A stretch of 64,000 nucleotides of DNA from Sandaracinaceae bacterium (GCA_020633055.1 JACKEJ010000007.1:558001-622000); one strand, 5' to 3'; shown: positions 39,656 to 49,346, counted from the first letter of the stretch. Translations and numbers: made by a program. Notes: a model not told the origin generated them from the letters alone.

Positions 39656-40801
39656 ATGACCATCGAGCGGATCCAGCTGCACCTCCCCGAACGCGCCCTC
39701 ACCCTGAGCGCGCTCGTCGCGGGGCAGTCGGGTCCGCTCGTCGTGCTTTGTCACGGCTTCCCTGGGCTGTCGTACAGCTACCGTCATCAGCTCCCGGTGC
39801 TTGCGGCGGCGGGCTATCGCGCGGTCGCGCTCGACATGAAGGGCTACGGGCAGAGCGACCGGCCCCTCGCGCTCGAGGCGTACCAAGCGCGTGTGCTCTC
39901 GGACGACCTGGTCGCGGTGCTCGACCACCTGGGCGCGGAGCGTGCGGTGTTCGTGGGGCACGACTTCGGCGCGAAGGCCGCCTTCGGGGTCGCCCTGCAC
40001 CACCCCGACCGCGTCGCAGGCGTGGTGTCGCTGGCGGTGCCGTACGGGGTGCAGTTCGCGGGTGCGCGCGATGACAACGCAGCCGGCGCCAAGACCCCCA
40101 AGGACTCGCAGGGCGCCCAGAACGCCCCGAACGCGAAGAACGTCCAGAGCGCAGCGAACGCAGGGAGCCCGGCCTCAGAGGGGTCTGCACCTACCCTCGA
40201 GAAGAAGCGCGGCAAGCGCCCCAGCGAAGGGTACGCCGCCATCGCCAAGCGCCACTTCTTCCACATGCACTACTTCCAGACCGTCGGCCCCGCGGAGGCC
40301 GAACTGGGCGGTCGTCCGCGCGAGTTCCTCACCCGCCTGCACTGGGCGCTCAGCGGGCGCGGCAAGCTGCTGGACTGGACCCGCTTCCCGGCCGAGGGCA
40401 CGGGCTACCTCGACGTGCTGGAGCCGGCACCGCCGCTCCCCTGGAGCTGGCTCACCGAGGCCGACCTCGACCACTACGTGAGCGAGTACACCCGTGGGCC
40501 GCTCGCGGCGCACTTCATCGGCGGGCTCAGCTCGTACCGCGTGACGGACCTCGACTGGGAGCACGACCCGGACTACGGGCGCGAGCCGCTCGACTGCCCT
40601 GCCCTCTTCGTGTGCGGCGAGCACGACCCGGTGCTGAAGATCGTCACGCCCGAGTCCATCTCCGGGATGACGCGGCGCCTCCCGCAGCTGCGCGGGAGCT
40701 GCATCATCCCGGGCGTCGGGCACTTCGTGCAGCAAGAGGCGCCCGCCGAGACCAACGCGGCGCTGCTCGACTTCCTGCGCGCCGTCTACCCAGCCAGCTG
40801 A
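39656..40801 (+). CDS. Epoxide-hydrolase-like alpha/beta hydrolase with low-complexity insert
   Basis: A 381-residue protein with the oxyanion motif HGFPG near residue 34, nucleophile Asp in GHDFGAK near 103, acidic partner in GEHDPVLK near 322 and His in GVGHFVQQ near 360. The Asp nucleophile fits epoxide hydrolases or haloalkane dehalogenases rather than esterases. Between the core and the cap a stretch of about 45 residues (137-182) is Asn/Ala/Lys-rich and low in complexity, which is unusual for the family. Probably in one operon with the nitronate-monooxygenase-like gene. Confidence 0.83.
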   Translation: MTIERIQLHLPERALTLSALVAGQSGPLVVLCHGFPGLSYSYRHQLPVLAAAGYRAVALDMKGYGQSDRPLALEAYQARVLSDDLVAVLDHLGAERAVFVGHDFGAKAAFGVALHHPDRVAGVVSLAVPYGVQFAGARDDNAAGAKTPKDSQGAQNAPNAKNVQSAANAGSPASEGSAPTLEKKRGKRPSEGYAAIAKRHFFHMHYFQTVGPAEAELGGRPREFLTRLHWALSGRGKLLDWTRFPAEGTGYLDVLEPAPPLPWSWLTEADLDHYVSEYTRGPLAAHFIGGLSSYRVTDLDWEHDPDYGREPLDCPALFVCGEHDPVLKIVTPESISGMTRRLPQLRGSCIIPGVGHFVQQEAPAETNAALLDFLRAVYPAS

Positions 40802-40856
40802 GCCCGGCGCGCCCGCCCTTTCACGCGGGCGCTGGGGCGCGTATCGTTTCCGTTCG

Positions 40857-41750
40857 ATGTCCAGCCAAGCCCGCACGCTCAGCTCGTACGAACACGTCGG
40901 CCGCACGCTCGCCCCGCGCCTGTTCCGGCACTTCCTGGTGGACCCGGAGGGCGCCGACATGCGCGCCGTGTTCGCACAGCACCCGCAGCTGGTCATGGCG
41001 TTCAACCACGGCCCCGCGGCTGGCCCGGTGCTCATCGTGGCGGGCTACCTGCGCTTCATCGCGCAGGTGGACGCGGGCGACCGGCGCCACTTCGGCGTGA
41101 CGTGGAAGGCCTTCTACGACCTGCCCGTCATCAAGCACCTGGCGCGCTTCCTCACGCAGACCGAGGAGGTGTTCGACACCGCGGGCTACGTGCAGCTGCT
41201 GCGCGACGGCGTCTACAACGACTTCTTGGTCGCGCCCGAAGGGGACCACTGCAACTTCGGCAACGGGTTCGACATCCAGCCCTTCGTGAGCAACGGCTTC
41301 ATCGAGATCGCCGTGCGCGCGGGCATCCCGGTGGTGGTCGCCACACACCAGGGCTCCGAAGCCTGGTCCGCCGAGCTCATGCTGGGGCGCGACGCCGTGG
41401 AGAGCGTCGGGCGCTGGCTACCCCAGCGGTGGCGCAAGCAGCTGGACCGCACCAGCGTGCTGTCCATCCCTTGGTTCCCGTTCACGCCCATCGAGGCGTT
41501 CAAGATGCGCTACGACCTCTACCACCCCAAGGCCACGGTCGAGGCGCTGGACGCCGCCCCGAGCAAGGCCGAGCGCGCCGCCTTGCTCGTGGACGACGCC
41601 GAGGCCGTGCGAGCGCTCATGCAGGCCGCCGTCGAGCGCCTCCGCGAGCTGCCCGTGAGCGAGGACGACCGCGTGCCGCCCGCGCCGGGCCCCGACGAGC
41701 TGGACCCGCGCGACAGCCTGCGTGTGGACGACGAGCACCCGAGCTTCTGA
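40857..41750 (+). CDS. PlsC-like acyltransferase homologue with altered motif I
   Basis: A 297-residue protein resembling glycerolipid acyltransferases. Motif I would be NHGPAAGP near residue 44: the catalytic His is kept but the Asp of HX4D is not at its place. A motif III equivalent, VAPEGDHCNFGNG, is near 124, and the substrate-handling GIPVVVATHQGSE near 158. It lacks clear membrane helices. Activity is doubtful without the Asp, or another residue replaces it. It starts 55 bp after the hydrolase gene. Confidence 0.6.
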   Translation: MSSQARTLSSYEHVGRTLAPRLFRHFLVDPEGADMRAVFAQHPQLVMAFNHGPAAGPVLIVAGYLRFIAQVDAGDRRHFGVTWKAFYDLPVIKHLARFLTQTEEVFDTAGYVQLLRDGVYNDFLVAPEGDHCNFGNGFDIQPFVSNGFIEIAVRAGIPVVVATHQGSEAWSAELMLGRDAVESVGRWLPQRWRKQLDRTSVLSIPWFPFTPIEAFKMRYDLYHPKATVEALDAAPSKAERAALLVDDAEAVRALMQAAVERLRELPVSEDDRVPPAPGPDELDPRDSLRVDDEHPSF

Positions 41751-41821
41751 CACCCGCCGTGCTGGCCGACGCGCTCTCGGCCGAGGGCTTCGAGCTGGAG
41801 CTGGTCTCGGACGGAACGAGA

Positions 41822-41848
41822 CCGCCCCCGAGGAGACCCCGGGGGCGG
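41822..41848. terminator. GC-rich hairpin between convergent genes
   Basis: A perfect 9-bp stem (CCGCCCCCG at 41822-41830 and CGGGGGCGG at 41840-41848) with a 9-nt loop lies between the convergent acyltransferase and E1-like genes. No T-run follows on either side. Confidence 0.5.
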
Positions 41849-41891
41849 CTGACGCGCTCTCGCTCAACGGACTGCTAGGCGCGCGCCTCGA

Positions 41892-43058
41892 TCACACGTT
41901 GGCGCAGAAGCCTTCGTAGTCGATGTAGCTCGTGATGGTCGGCTTGTCGCCGCAGACGGGGCAGTTCTTGTCGTGCCGCAGCTTGAAGGTGCGGAACGCC
42001 ATGTCGAGGCTGTCGTACTGCAGCAGGCGCCCGTTGAGCGGCTTGCCCTGGCCGAGGATGATCTTCACCGCCTCGGTGGCCTGCAGTACGCCGATGACGC
42101 CCGGGAGCACCCCCAGCACGCCGGCCTCGGCGCAGCTGGGCGCCAAGTGCGCAGGCGGCGGCTCCGGGTACAAGCAGCGGTAGCACGGGCCCTGGTTGGG
42201 GATGAACGTGGTCACCTGTCCGTCGAAGCGGAAGATGCTGCCGTGCACCACCGGGATGTTCTTCCAGATGCTGGCGTCGTTCACCAGGTAGCGCGTCGGG
42301 AAGTTGTCGAGCCCGTCGACGATGACGTCCCAGCCCATGTCGAAGATGCGGTCGACGTTGCTGCTGTCGAGGCGCTCGTTGAACGGGATGACCTTCACGT
42401 CGGGGTTCAGGTTGGCGATGGTCTTGGCGGCGGACTCCACCTTGGGCGAGCCCACGCGGTCCATGCCGTGGATGACCTGCCGCTGCAGGTTGCTGGCGTC
42501 CACGTGGTCGCCGTCGATGATGCCGAGCGTACCGACGCCCGCGGCCGCCAGGTAGAGCGCCGAGGGAGCGCCCAGGCCGCCCGCGCCGAGCAGCAGCACG
42601 CGCGCCTGCAGGAGCTTCTGCTGACCCTTCTCGCCCACCTCGGGCAGCAGGAGGTGCCGCGAGTAGCGGTCCAGCTGCTCGTCGCTGAACGCGAACGGTG
42701 CCTCGATGGGGAAGCCCTTGTCCTTCCACTGCCCGTAGCCAGGGTTGGCGGACTCGACGTCGGTGTAGCCGAGGTCCTGCAGGGCCTTCGCCGCGAAGGC
42801 GCTGCGCACACCGCCCGCACAGTAGACCACCAGCTTGGCGTTCTTGTCGGGCAGCTTGGAGCCGGCCTGCATCTCGAGGAAGCCGCGCGGGAGGTGCACC
42901 GAGTTGGGGATGTAGCCCTGGCGCCACTCGTCCTTCTCGCGCACGTCGACGAGGGTGATGGCCTCGCCGGCCTTGATGCGGTCGTTCAAGTCCTCGAGGG
43001 TGACCTGCTTGATCTGGCCCTTCACCTCTTGCAGGAGGTCCGCGTACGTCTTCGCCAT
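41892..43058 (-). CDS. Rhodanese-MoeB/ThiF fusion (E1-like sulfur-carrier activator)
   Basis: A 388-residue protein. The N-terminal rhodanese domain (about 10-115) has the active loop VVYCAGGVRSAFAA with Cys. The C-terminal E1-like domain (125-370) has the ATP site LLLGAGGLGAPSALYLAAAGVG, the Arg finger NLQRQVIHG, the Zn Cys pairs CYRCLYP and CPVCG, and the catalytic-Cys region APSCAEAGVLG. Such proteins adenylate and load sulfur on MoaD/ThiS-type carriers. Most fusions place rhodanese after the E1 domain; here it comes first. Start at 43058 is supported by GGAG about 9 nt upstream. It follows the sigma factor gene by 123 bp. Confidence 0.9.
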   Translation of the reverse strand: MAKTYADLLQEVKGQIKQVTLEDLNDRIKAGEAITLVDVREKDEWRQGYIPNSVHLPRGFLEMQAGSKLPDKNAKLVVYCAGGVRSAFAAKALQDLGYTDVESANPGYGQWKDKGFPIEAPFAFSDEQLDRYSRHLLLPEVGEKGQQKLLQARVLLLGAGGLGAPSALYLAAAGVGTLGIIDGDHVDASNLQRQVIHGMDRVGSPKVESAAKTIANLNPDVKVIPFNERLDSSNVDRIFDMGWDVIVDGLDNFPTRYLVNDASIWKNIPVVHGSIFRFDGQVTTFIPNQGPCYRCLYPEPPPAHLAPSCAEAGVLGVLPGVIGVLQATEAVKIILGQGKPLNGRLLQYDSLDMAFRTFKLRHDKNCPVCGDKPTITSYIDYEGFCANV

Positions 43059-43181
43059 TTCGCTCTGCTCCGTTCCTGTGCGGTTGGCCGGCCAGTATGA
43101 AGGGCCGCGCTGCTCCGTCAACGATCCGTTCTCGTGCTTGGTTGGGGCAGAGTCGACGGGTAGGAGCGGTCGTTACGGCGC

Positions 43182-43775
43182 TCAGGCCGAGCAGGCGAGC
43201 TCGCTGACGTAACCCTCCGCGAACGCGTAGCTCCGGAGCTGGTCGCGCAGCGCCCGTCGTCCGCGATGGAGGCGCGACATGATGGTGCCAATGGGGCACC
43301 CCAGTAGGTCGGCCGCCTCCTGGTAGGAACGCTCCTCCACGTCGACCAGCTCGACGGCGCTCCGGAACTCGGGCCGGATGGTCTCGAGGGCGGCGCGCAC
43401 CTCGTCCCCCAGCGCATCTTTCGGAGAGGCCTCAGGGTCGACCGGCGACGGAAGCGCAGGAGGCAGCGTGTGCGTCTCCAGCGCCACGCGCTCCATGATC
43501 TCGCGCTCACGACGGCGACGGCGGTAGCCCGTGATGAACGTGTTCATGAGGATGCGGTGCATCCACGCACGCGCGTTCGTGCCTTTCTGGAAGCGGTGCC
43601 AGAAGACCCACGCCCGGGCGAGCGTGTCCTGCAGCAGGTCGTCCGCCTCGGTGCGGGAGCGTGTCAGCCGCACCGCGGTGCCGTAGAGTTCGGGCACGTG
43701 AGGCCGCACGGCGGCGTCGTAGTCGGAGCGGTCCACGGGGGGCACGAGGCTGAGAGAGGTGCTTTCGGTCGACAT
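43182..43775 (-). CDS. ECF-type RNA polymerase sigma factor
   Basis: A 197-residue sigma-70 family protein with region 2 (PHVPELYGTAVRLTRSRTEADDLLQDTLARAW, near 20-55, then NARAWMHRILMNTFI) and region 4 (AALETIRPEFRSAVELVDVEERSYQEAADLLGCPIGTIMSRLHRGRRAL, near 125-175), the helix-turn-helix. There is no adjacent anti-sigma gene, so its signal is unknown. The long linker between the regions (about 30 residues) holds Pro. Start ATG at 43775 (MSTESTSLSLVPP). The E1-like gene downstream may be cotranscribed. Confidence 0.9.
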   Translation of the reverse strand: MSTESTSLSLVPPVDRSDYDAAVRPHVPELYGTAVRLTRSRTEADDLLQDTLARAWVFWHRFQKGTNARAWMHRILMNTFITGYRRRRREREIMERVALETHTLPPALPSPVDPEASPKDALGDEVRAALETIRPEFRSAVELVDVEERSYQEAADLLGCPIGTIMSRLHRGRRALRDQLRSYAFAEGYVSELACSA

Positions 43776-43971
43776 GCGCGCCGGTAGAGCAAACGCGGTG
43801 CCAGCCCAGGAGACACGCCCCTCGGAGTCGAAATCACGGCATTTTTCTGCACCGCGAGACGTAGCGGGGCTCGTCCCTCGGCCAGCTTGTCCACTCTGAC
43901 CCACGTCGCCGTGTCAGGTTGTCAGCAGCGGACAGCCCGTCACGGCGCCCGGCGCCGCCCGACGGTTCCCC

Positions 43972-45546
43972 TCACACCAACGCATCGCGCAAGACGCCGG
44001 GGAGCGCGTGGGCCAGCTCCGACGCCAGCAATCCCCGGTCGCCGCAGGCCGCGCGCTCCCCCGCGAGCGCGTGCCAGAGCACCCCCGCCGTCGCCGCCTG
44101 CACGGCGCCCAGCCCGGCCCCCAGCAGGGCCCCGATGACCCCTGCCAGCACGTCCCCGGTGCCCCCGGTGCCCATGGCGCTGGTCCCGTACGGACACACC
44201 CACGCGCCCCCGTCGGGTGACGCGACGATGGTCCCCGCGCCCTTGAGCGCCACCACGTGCCCGCAGCGGCGCGCGAGAGCCTCGGCCGCCACATGACGGT
44301 CCGCCTGTACTTCGGCCGACGTGAGCCCCAGCAGGCGCGCCGCCTCGCCCGGGTGGGGCGTGAGCACCCGCGGCCCGTGCGCCTCACGCAACACCTCGAG
44401 CCCACCCGCGGCGTTCGCCAGGATGGTCAGCGCGTCCGCGTCCAGGACCACGGGCTGCGCCAGCTCGGCCGCCCAGGAACGCACCAGCGCCTTGGCCGTG
44501 GTCCCGAGCCCCAGCCCTGGACCCACCACCAGCGCGCCCTTCCCGCTCGCCAGCGCGGCCAGCGCGGCGGCGCTCCCCGGGAGCTCGGTGGTCATGATCT
44601 CCACCACCTTGTGCTCCAGGACGGCGCGGCTCTGGGGCGGCGCGCCCAGCGTGACCAAGCCCGCGCCGGCGCGCTGCGCGCCGAGCCCGGCCAGATACAG
44701 CGCGCCGGTCTTGCCTTCGTCGCCCCCCAGCAGCAGCACGTGGCCTGCCGTGCCCTTGTGCGCGTCACGCGCGCGCGGCGGAACGAGCGCCCCCAGATCC
44801 TCACGCTGCAGCAGCGCCGCGAACGGCGCCTCGCCGAGCGTATCCGGCGCGTCGGGCGTGTCCGGCGCGTCGACCACGCCCACCGCATGCACGGGGACGC
44901 CGATGTCCGCCAGGTGCAGGTCCCCCGCCAGCTGCGCCCCGGGCCCCTGGTGCAGGCCCCGCTTGTGGGCCGCGAAGGTGACCGTGGTCGTCGCGCGCAC
45001 AGCGACCCCCAGCACGTGCCCGTTGTCCGCGTCGACACCGCTCGGCAGGTCCAGCGCGAACACAGGCGCGCGCGCCGCGTTCAGCGCGCCGACGACCTCC
45101 GCAAACGGCCCCTCGATGGGCCGCGTCAGGCCCGTGCCGAAGACCCCGTCCACGACCAGGGTGGCGTCCGCGAGCAGGTCGGCGAGTCGCATGTGCGCGC
45201 TCGGTGGCAGCACGTGCGTCTCCACCCCCAGCGGCGCGAGGGGCGCCCAGTTGGTGGCGGCGTCCCCACGCAGCTCCGCCGCGTCTCCGGACGGCACGAC
45301 GAGCACCGCGCGCGGCCTGTGCCCGAGGCGCAAGAGGTGCCGCGCCACGACCCACGCGTCCCCCCCGTTCTGACCCGGACCGCCCACGAGCACGACGCGC
45401 CCGAGCGCGCCGGCGTGCTCCCGCACGAGCACCTCGAAGGCGCCCCGGCCGGCGTTCTCCATCAGCACGATGCCCGGCACGGCGAGCGCGTCGATGGCGT
45501 GTCGGTCGACGGCGCGCACCTGGGCGCGAGTCAAGAGCGGGAGCAT
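43972..45546 (-). CDS. nnr: Bifunctional NAD(P)H-hydrate repair enzyme
   Basis: Repairs damaged NAD(P)H: the N-terminal YjeF_N domain epimerises hydrates and the C-terminal domain is an ADP/ATP-dependent dehydratase. The 524-residue protein has MENAGRGAFEVL near 30, GGPGQNGGDAWVVARHL near 55 (the family usually has GNNGGDG, so Gln for Asn and Ala for Gly), LDLPSGVDADNG near 160, then in the second domain VLTPHPGEAARLLG near 390 and GTGGTGDVLAGVIGALLG near 460. The gene is followed on the 5' side by a TPR lipoprotein gene only 7 bp away, so both are probably in one transcript. Confidence 0.93.
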   Translation of the reverse strand: MLPLLTRAQVRAVDRHAIDALAVPGIVLMENAGRGAFEVLVREHAGALGRVVLVGGPGQNGGDAWVVARHLLRLGHRPRAVLVVPSGDAAELRGDAATNWAPLAPLGVETHVLPPSAHMRLADLLADATLVVDGVFGTGLTRPIEGPFAEVVGALNAARAPVFALDLPSGVDADNGHVLGVAVRATTTVTFAAHKRGLHQGPGAQLAGDLHLADIGVPVHAVGVVDAPDTPDAPDTLGEAPFAALLQREDLGALVPPRARDAHKGTAGHVLLLGGDEGKTGALYLAGLGAQRAGAGLVTLGAPPQSRAVLEHKVVEIMTTELPGSAAALAALASGKGALVVGPGLGLGTTAKALVRSWAAELAQPVVLDADALTILANAAGGLEVLREAHGPRVLTPHPGEAARLLGLTSAEVQADRHVAAEALARRCGHVVALKGAGTIVASPDGGAWVCPYGTSAMGTGGTGDVLAGVIGALLGAGLGAVQAATAGVLWHALAGERAACGDRGLLASELAHALPGVLRDALV

Positions 45547-45553
45547 GGGCCCG

Positions 45554-47836
45554 TCAGCGCCCGCGCGGACGCCGTGTGGCGGGGGCCGGAGGGGGCTGAT
45601 TCGCCGGGTGCTGGGGACCCAACGACGAGCGGATCGCGTCCAGTTCCTGTTGCGCCGCCGTGGCCCCCGCGCTGTCCCGCGCCGCGGTACGTGCCTGCCC
45701 GAGCAGCAGCAGCGCGAGCGCCGTGCGGGGGTGGGTGGTGCCGTGGATCGTCCCGGTCACGTCGCGCGCCGCCTGACAGGCCGTGAGGGTCTCGGCCTCC
45801 CGCGCCGCGAAGCGCAGGCGACGGGCACAGTCCCCTACCGCAGCCAACGTGGCCAAGGCGTCGTCGCCAGTAGACGTCGAGGTCGCGCCCGGATACGTCG
45901 CACGCGTCGCCGCGAACTCGGCGTCGTACGTGGCGAGCGCGCTGCCGCCACGGGCCATGGCCTCGAGCGCCGCTGGGAAGACCTCGGTACACGTGCCAGC
46001 TCGCAGCGGACCCGCGCACGTGGCCCGCGCCGCCTCGAACGACGCGTCCCAACGCCCCAGCTCGCCCAGGATGCGCGCGCGAGCGGCGCCGAACTGCGCC
46101 ACGTCGACCTCGCCCCACGAGCGGTTCTCGAGCGCGTTCAGCGCACCCTCGGCACGCCCCTGGCGCGCCTCCGCCACCTGTCCACACGCGAACGCGGTGT
46201 ACGACAGGTCGGCGCACGTCTGACCATCCTCCGCTGGCGCGTTGGCGGCCTGGCCTGCAGCCTCGGCGAAGCCCCACTCGAGGTGCGTGCGACACAGCTC
46301 GGTGGCCAGCCCGCACATGCCCGCGAAGAGCTCTTCACGCATGTAGGGCTCCACCTCGCCAGCCTGCGCGCGGTCCTCGTCGATGCTCTCGCTCAGGAGG
46401 GTCAGCGCGTCCTGATAGCGGCCGAGCGACGCGTAGGCGCGAGCCAGCGCGCGCACGCCCTTCTGCCTCACCTCGCGGTCGTCCAGCGCGCGGATGTTGG
46501 CGATGCTGGGCTCCAGTGAGGCCACGACCGACGCGGGGGGCTCGTACTCGGCGGTGTTGATCTGCATCTCCAGGGCCCACGGCGACGCAGCCTGATCGAT
46601 GTCGGGCATCTCGGGGGTGAAGTCGGCCCCCTCCCTCCGCGCGAACGCGATGAGCGAGCTGACGCGCTGATCGCTCGCCCGCGCGACGACCTCGTAGCCG
46701 TCGGGCCGCTCGTCGACGTGAATGGCGCGCAGCGCCGCGGTCAGCACCTCACGTGGCTCCTCCGGGATGTCATAGACCGAGACGGCGGCGCGGGCGATGT
46801 CGAGGTACATGCGCAGCAGCTCGCGCCACATCACCGAGCGCCCCTCGTCGGACAGCGTGACGCGGCTGCGGAAGTCGTAGCCCCCGTCGTGGTGCGAGAG
46901 GTGCACGGACGTCGAGACCATCCCGCGCATCGTGATCTTGGAGACCTCGAGGAAGAGCACGATGGTCTGGTTGACCATCTCCTCCATGCGAGACGCGAAG
47001 TCGTCCATGGCACCCAACGGGCTGTCGTCGCTCAGGGGCGTCCCGTTCTCCGCGGCCTGGGCAGCCGTCTCGACCTCGGCCTCCCGCGCCGCGCGCCGCG
47101 CACGGGCCTCCTCCAGCTGAGCACGCGCCCGGGCGCCATGCTGCTCCACCCACGCGGCGTAGCCGGGCGCGGAGTAGTCCGCGACATAACTGACAATGGG
47201 AGGGGCGCCGCCGGGGCCTGGCGCAGCGAGCATCCCCAGCACGTCCGCAGCCGGCCCCTGCCCTTGCGCGAGCAGCGAGTCCAACACGGGCTCGAGCGTC
47301 ACCACGCAGACACCGTCACGGCGCAACATCGCCACGCCGTTGACCACACCCAGTTGGTAGCCACGCACCTCGCGCCGCTCCTGCCCCTCGAGCGCCTGAT
47401 CACACAGGTTCGCCGCCTCGCCCTCGACCACCGCGACGGCCCGCGGGAGCTTGCCGTGCAGGCTCTGCGACACCCCCACCCAGGCCGGCGGGCGCACGTA
47501 CTCGGCCTCGGGGTCGGGCTCGGGGTAGCTGGGCGCGTCGATGAAACCGCCGATCACGGCCACGACGCGACCCGTGTCGCGCGCCGTGCGCTGCGCCTCG
47601 TCTGGGGCGCCGCTGCCCACCATCGCCTGCTCCAGCTCTTGCCAGTGCGGCGTATCGCGCAGCGCGCGCATGTCGAGCCGCACGCCGAGGAACGCGTCGT
47701 TGGGCATCAGCTCCAGCAGAGCGTGCTCTTCGGCCGGCAGCCGAGGACGAGACGCCGTCCCAGAGGCGCAGCCGGCCCCACACACCAACGACACGAGACA
47801 ACCCACCACAACCCCAGGGCGAACCATGTTGATCAA
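45554..47836 (-). CDS. Large TPR-containing exported protein, function unknown
   Basis: A 760-residue protein. The N-terminus is a signal sequence (MVRPGVVVGCLVSLVCGAGC) that may be a weak lipoprotein signal. The first half (40-400) has no family that I know; a coiled segment (RARAQLEEARARRAAREAE) lies near 225-245. The second half (about 440-740) contains TPR-like helix pairs (ALARAYASLGRYQDALTLLSES, AARARILGELGRWDASFEAA) and several Cys pairs. A TTG at 47836 has AAGGAG 10 nt ahead and is taken as start; the ATG three codons in is the alternative. Upstream of nnr on the same strand. Confidence 0.72.
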   Translation of the reverse strand: MINMVRPGVVVGCLVSLVCGAGCASGTASRPRLPAEEHALLELMPNDAFLGVRLDMRALRDTPHWQELEQAMVGSGAPDEAQRTARDTGRVVAVIGGFIDAPSYPEPDPEAEYVRPPAWVGVSQSLHGKLPRAVAVVEGEAANLCDQALEGQERREVRGYQLGVVNGVAMLRRDGVCVVTLEPVLDSLLAQGQGPAADVLGMLAAPGPGGAPPIVSYVADYSAPGYAAWVEQHGARARAQLEEARARRAAREAEVETAAQAAENGTPLSDDSPLGAMDDFASRMEEMVNQTIVLFLEVSKITMRGMVSTSVHLSHHDGGYDFRSRVTLSDEGRSVMWRELLRMYLDIARAAVSVYDIPEEPREVLTAALRAIHVDERPDGYEVVARASDQRVSSLIAFARREGADFTPEMPDIDQAASPWALEMQINTAEYEPPASVVASLEPSIANIRALDDREVRQKGVRALARAYASLGRYQDALTLLSESIDEDRAQAGEVEPYMREELFAGMCGLATELCRTHLEWGFAEAAGQAANAPAEDGQTCADLSYTAFACGQVAEARQGRAEGALNALENRSWGEVDVAQFGAARARILGELGRWDASFEAARATCAGPLRAGTCTEVFPAALEAMARGGSALATYDAEFAATRATYPGATSTSTGDDALATLAAVGDCARRLRFAAREAETLTACQAARDVTGTIHGTTHPRTALALLLLGQARTAARDSAGATAAQQELDAIRSSLGPQHPANQPPPAPATRRPRGR

Positions 47837-47943
47837 TTTTCCGTGACTCCTTCCACGAGACGCGGCTCGCGGCGTGCCGCAGTTATGGCATTACGCCGGG
47901 CGCGCCACAATCCTTGGGCGCGCGTCTGATAAGGTTGTCGCGC

Positions 47944-49335
47944 ATGAGCAAGACGTACGACGAGTGGCTACAGCGTCAGCAGAACGCCCCCGACGCGGGC
48001 GAGGTGAACGCGTTCCTCGGCGACCCCGACTCTGACGTCTACGACGCCGCGCTGCTGCAGGAGCACACCACCCTGCTCCGTCGGGCACGCGAGAAGCGCC
48101 GCTCGGCCGAGCTGGTCAAGCTGCTGCAAGAGGCCCTCTACCGACACCTCGGCGAGCTGGCAGACGCCCGCCTCTACGAGCGCACGCCGCTCGGCACCAA
48201 GCGCGTCGTCTCGCGCTTCTACGAAGAGGTGCTGCTCGCCATCGCCTACCTCTCCGACCCTGAGCAGACGGGACTCGCGCCAGCCGACACGCTCGCCCGC
48301 TTCGAGCGTGCCGCCCACGGCTTCGGCCGCTCGGCCCTCTTGCTCTCGGGGGGTGCCAGCCTCGGGTTCTTCCACTTGGGCGTCATCAAGGCGCTGTTCG
48401 AGCACGACCTGCTCCCCAACGTGCTCTCTGGCGCGTCCATGGGCGCGATGGTGGCGTGCGGCATCGGCGCGCGCACGGACGACGAGCTGCGCGAACTGTT
48501 CCGCGACTGGAGCGGCCTGCGCACCGACGCGCTCCTGCGGGTCTCTCCAGCCGAGGCGCTGCGCACCCACGCCGTGTACGACCCGGCGCGCCTCGCCGAG
48601 GTCATCCGCCACAACAACGGCGACTACACCTTCGCAGAGGCCTACGCGCGCAGTGGGCGAGCCGTCAACGTCAGCATCTCGCCCACGCGCAAGCGCCAGA
48701 AGCCGCGCGTCTTGAACCACCTCACCACGCCCGAGGTCACGCTCGAGAGCGCGGCCGTCGCCAGCAGCTCCGTGCCGGGGGCATTTCCACCCGCCCTGCT
48801 CATGGAGCGCCTCGCGAGCGGGCGCGACGTCCCCTACATGCCCACCGAGCTGTGGATCGACGGGTCGTTCAAGGGGGACCTGCCCATGCGGCGCATCAGC
48901 CGCCTGCACAACGTCAACCACTTCATCGTCAGCCAGGTGAACCCGCACGTGGCCCCCGTGCGGCGGGTCACGCGCAAGAGCGGCGTGCTGCCCTTCGTGG
49001 CGGGCATGGCCACCACCACCGCGCGCATTCAGCTCACCAACCAGCTGCACATCGCCAAGAGCGTGCTGCAGCACACGCCCCTCTACACGCCCCTGGACCT
49101 CGCGCACTCGCTCGCCGACCAGAGCTACAGCGGCGACATCGACATCCACCCGCGCCTGCGCGCCGGGGCCCTGCTGCGCACCTTCTCCAACATCAGCGCG
49201 CGTGAGCTGGGGCTGCACATCCTCGAGGGCGAGCGCGCCACCTGGCCCCTCCTCGCCCGCATCCGGGACCAGACCTGCGTGTCTCGTGCGCTGGACGAGG
49301 CCATCGCGTCACTGCGCGCTCGCTACACGCGATGA
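47944..49335 (+). CDS. Patatin-like lipase with DUF3336 domain
   Basis: A 463-residue protein. Residues 1-120 resemble DUF3336, the N-terminal domain of eukaryotic triacylglycerol lipases (Tgl3/SDP1) and their bacterial kin. The patatin domain has the oxyanion GGASLGFFHLGV near 134, the serine elbow GASMG near 161 and the catalytic Asp in DGSFKGDLP near 306 (DGS instead of the common DGG/DGA). It should cleave triacylglycerol or phospholipid. No signal peptide, so it is cytoplasmic. Convergent with sucD; a terminator-like hairpin lies between. Confidence 0.88.
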   Translation: MSKTYDEWLQRQQNAPDAGEVNAFLGDPDSDVYDAALLQEHTTLLRRAREKRRSAELVKLLQEALYRHLGELADARLYERTPLGTKRVVSRFYEEVLLAIAYLSDPEQTGLAPADTLARFERAAHGFGRSALLLSGGASLGFFHLGVIKALFEHDLLPNVLSGASMGAMVACGIGARTDDELRELFRDWSGLRTDALLRVSPAEALRTHAVYDPARLAEVIRHNNGDYTFAEAYARSGRAVNVSISPTRKRQKPRVLNHLTTPEVTLESAAVASSSVPGAFPPALLMERLASGRDVPYMPTELWIDGSFKGDLPMRRISRLHNVNHFIVSQVNPHVAPVRRVTRKSGVLPFVAGMATTTARIQLTNQLHIAKSVLQHTPLYTPLDLAHSLADQSYSGDIDIHPRLRAGALLRTFSNISARELGLHILEGERATWPLLARIRDQTCVSRALDEAIASLRARYTR

Positions 49336-49346
49336 CGGACGCAACA

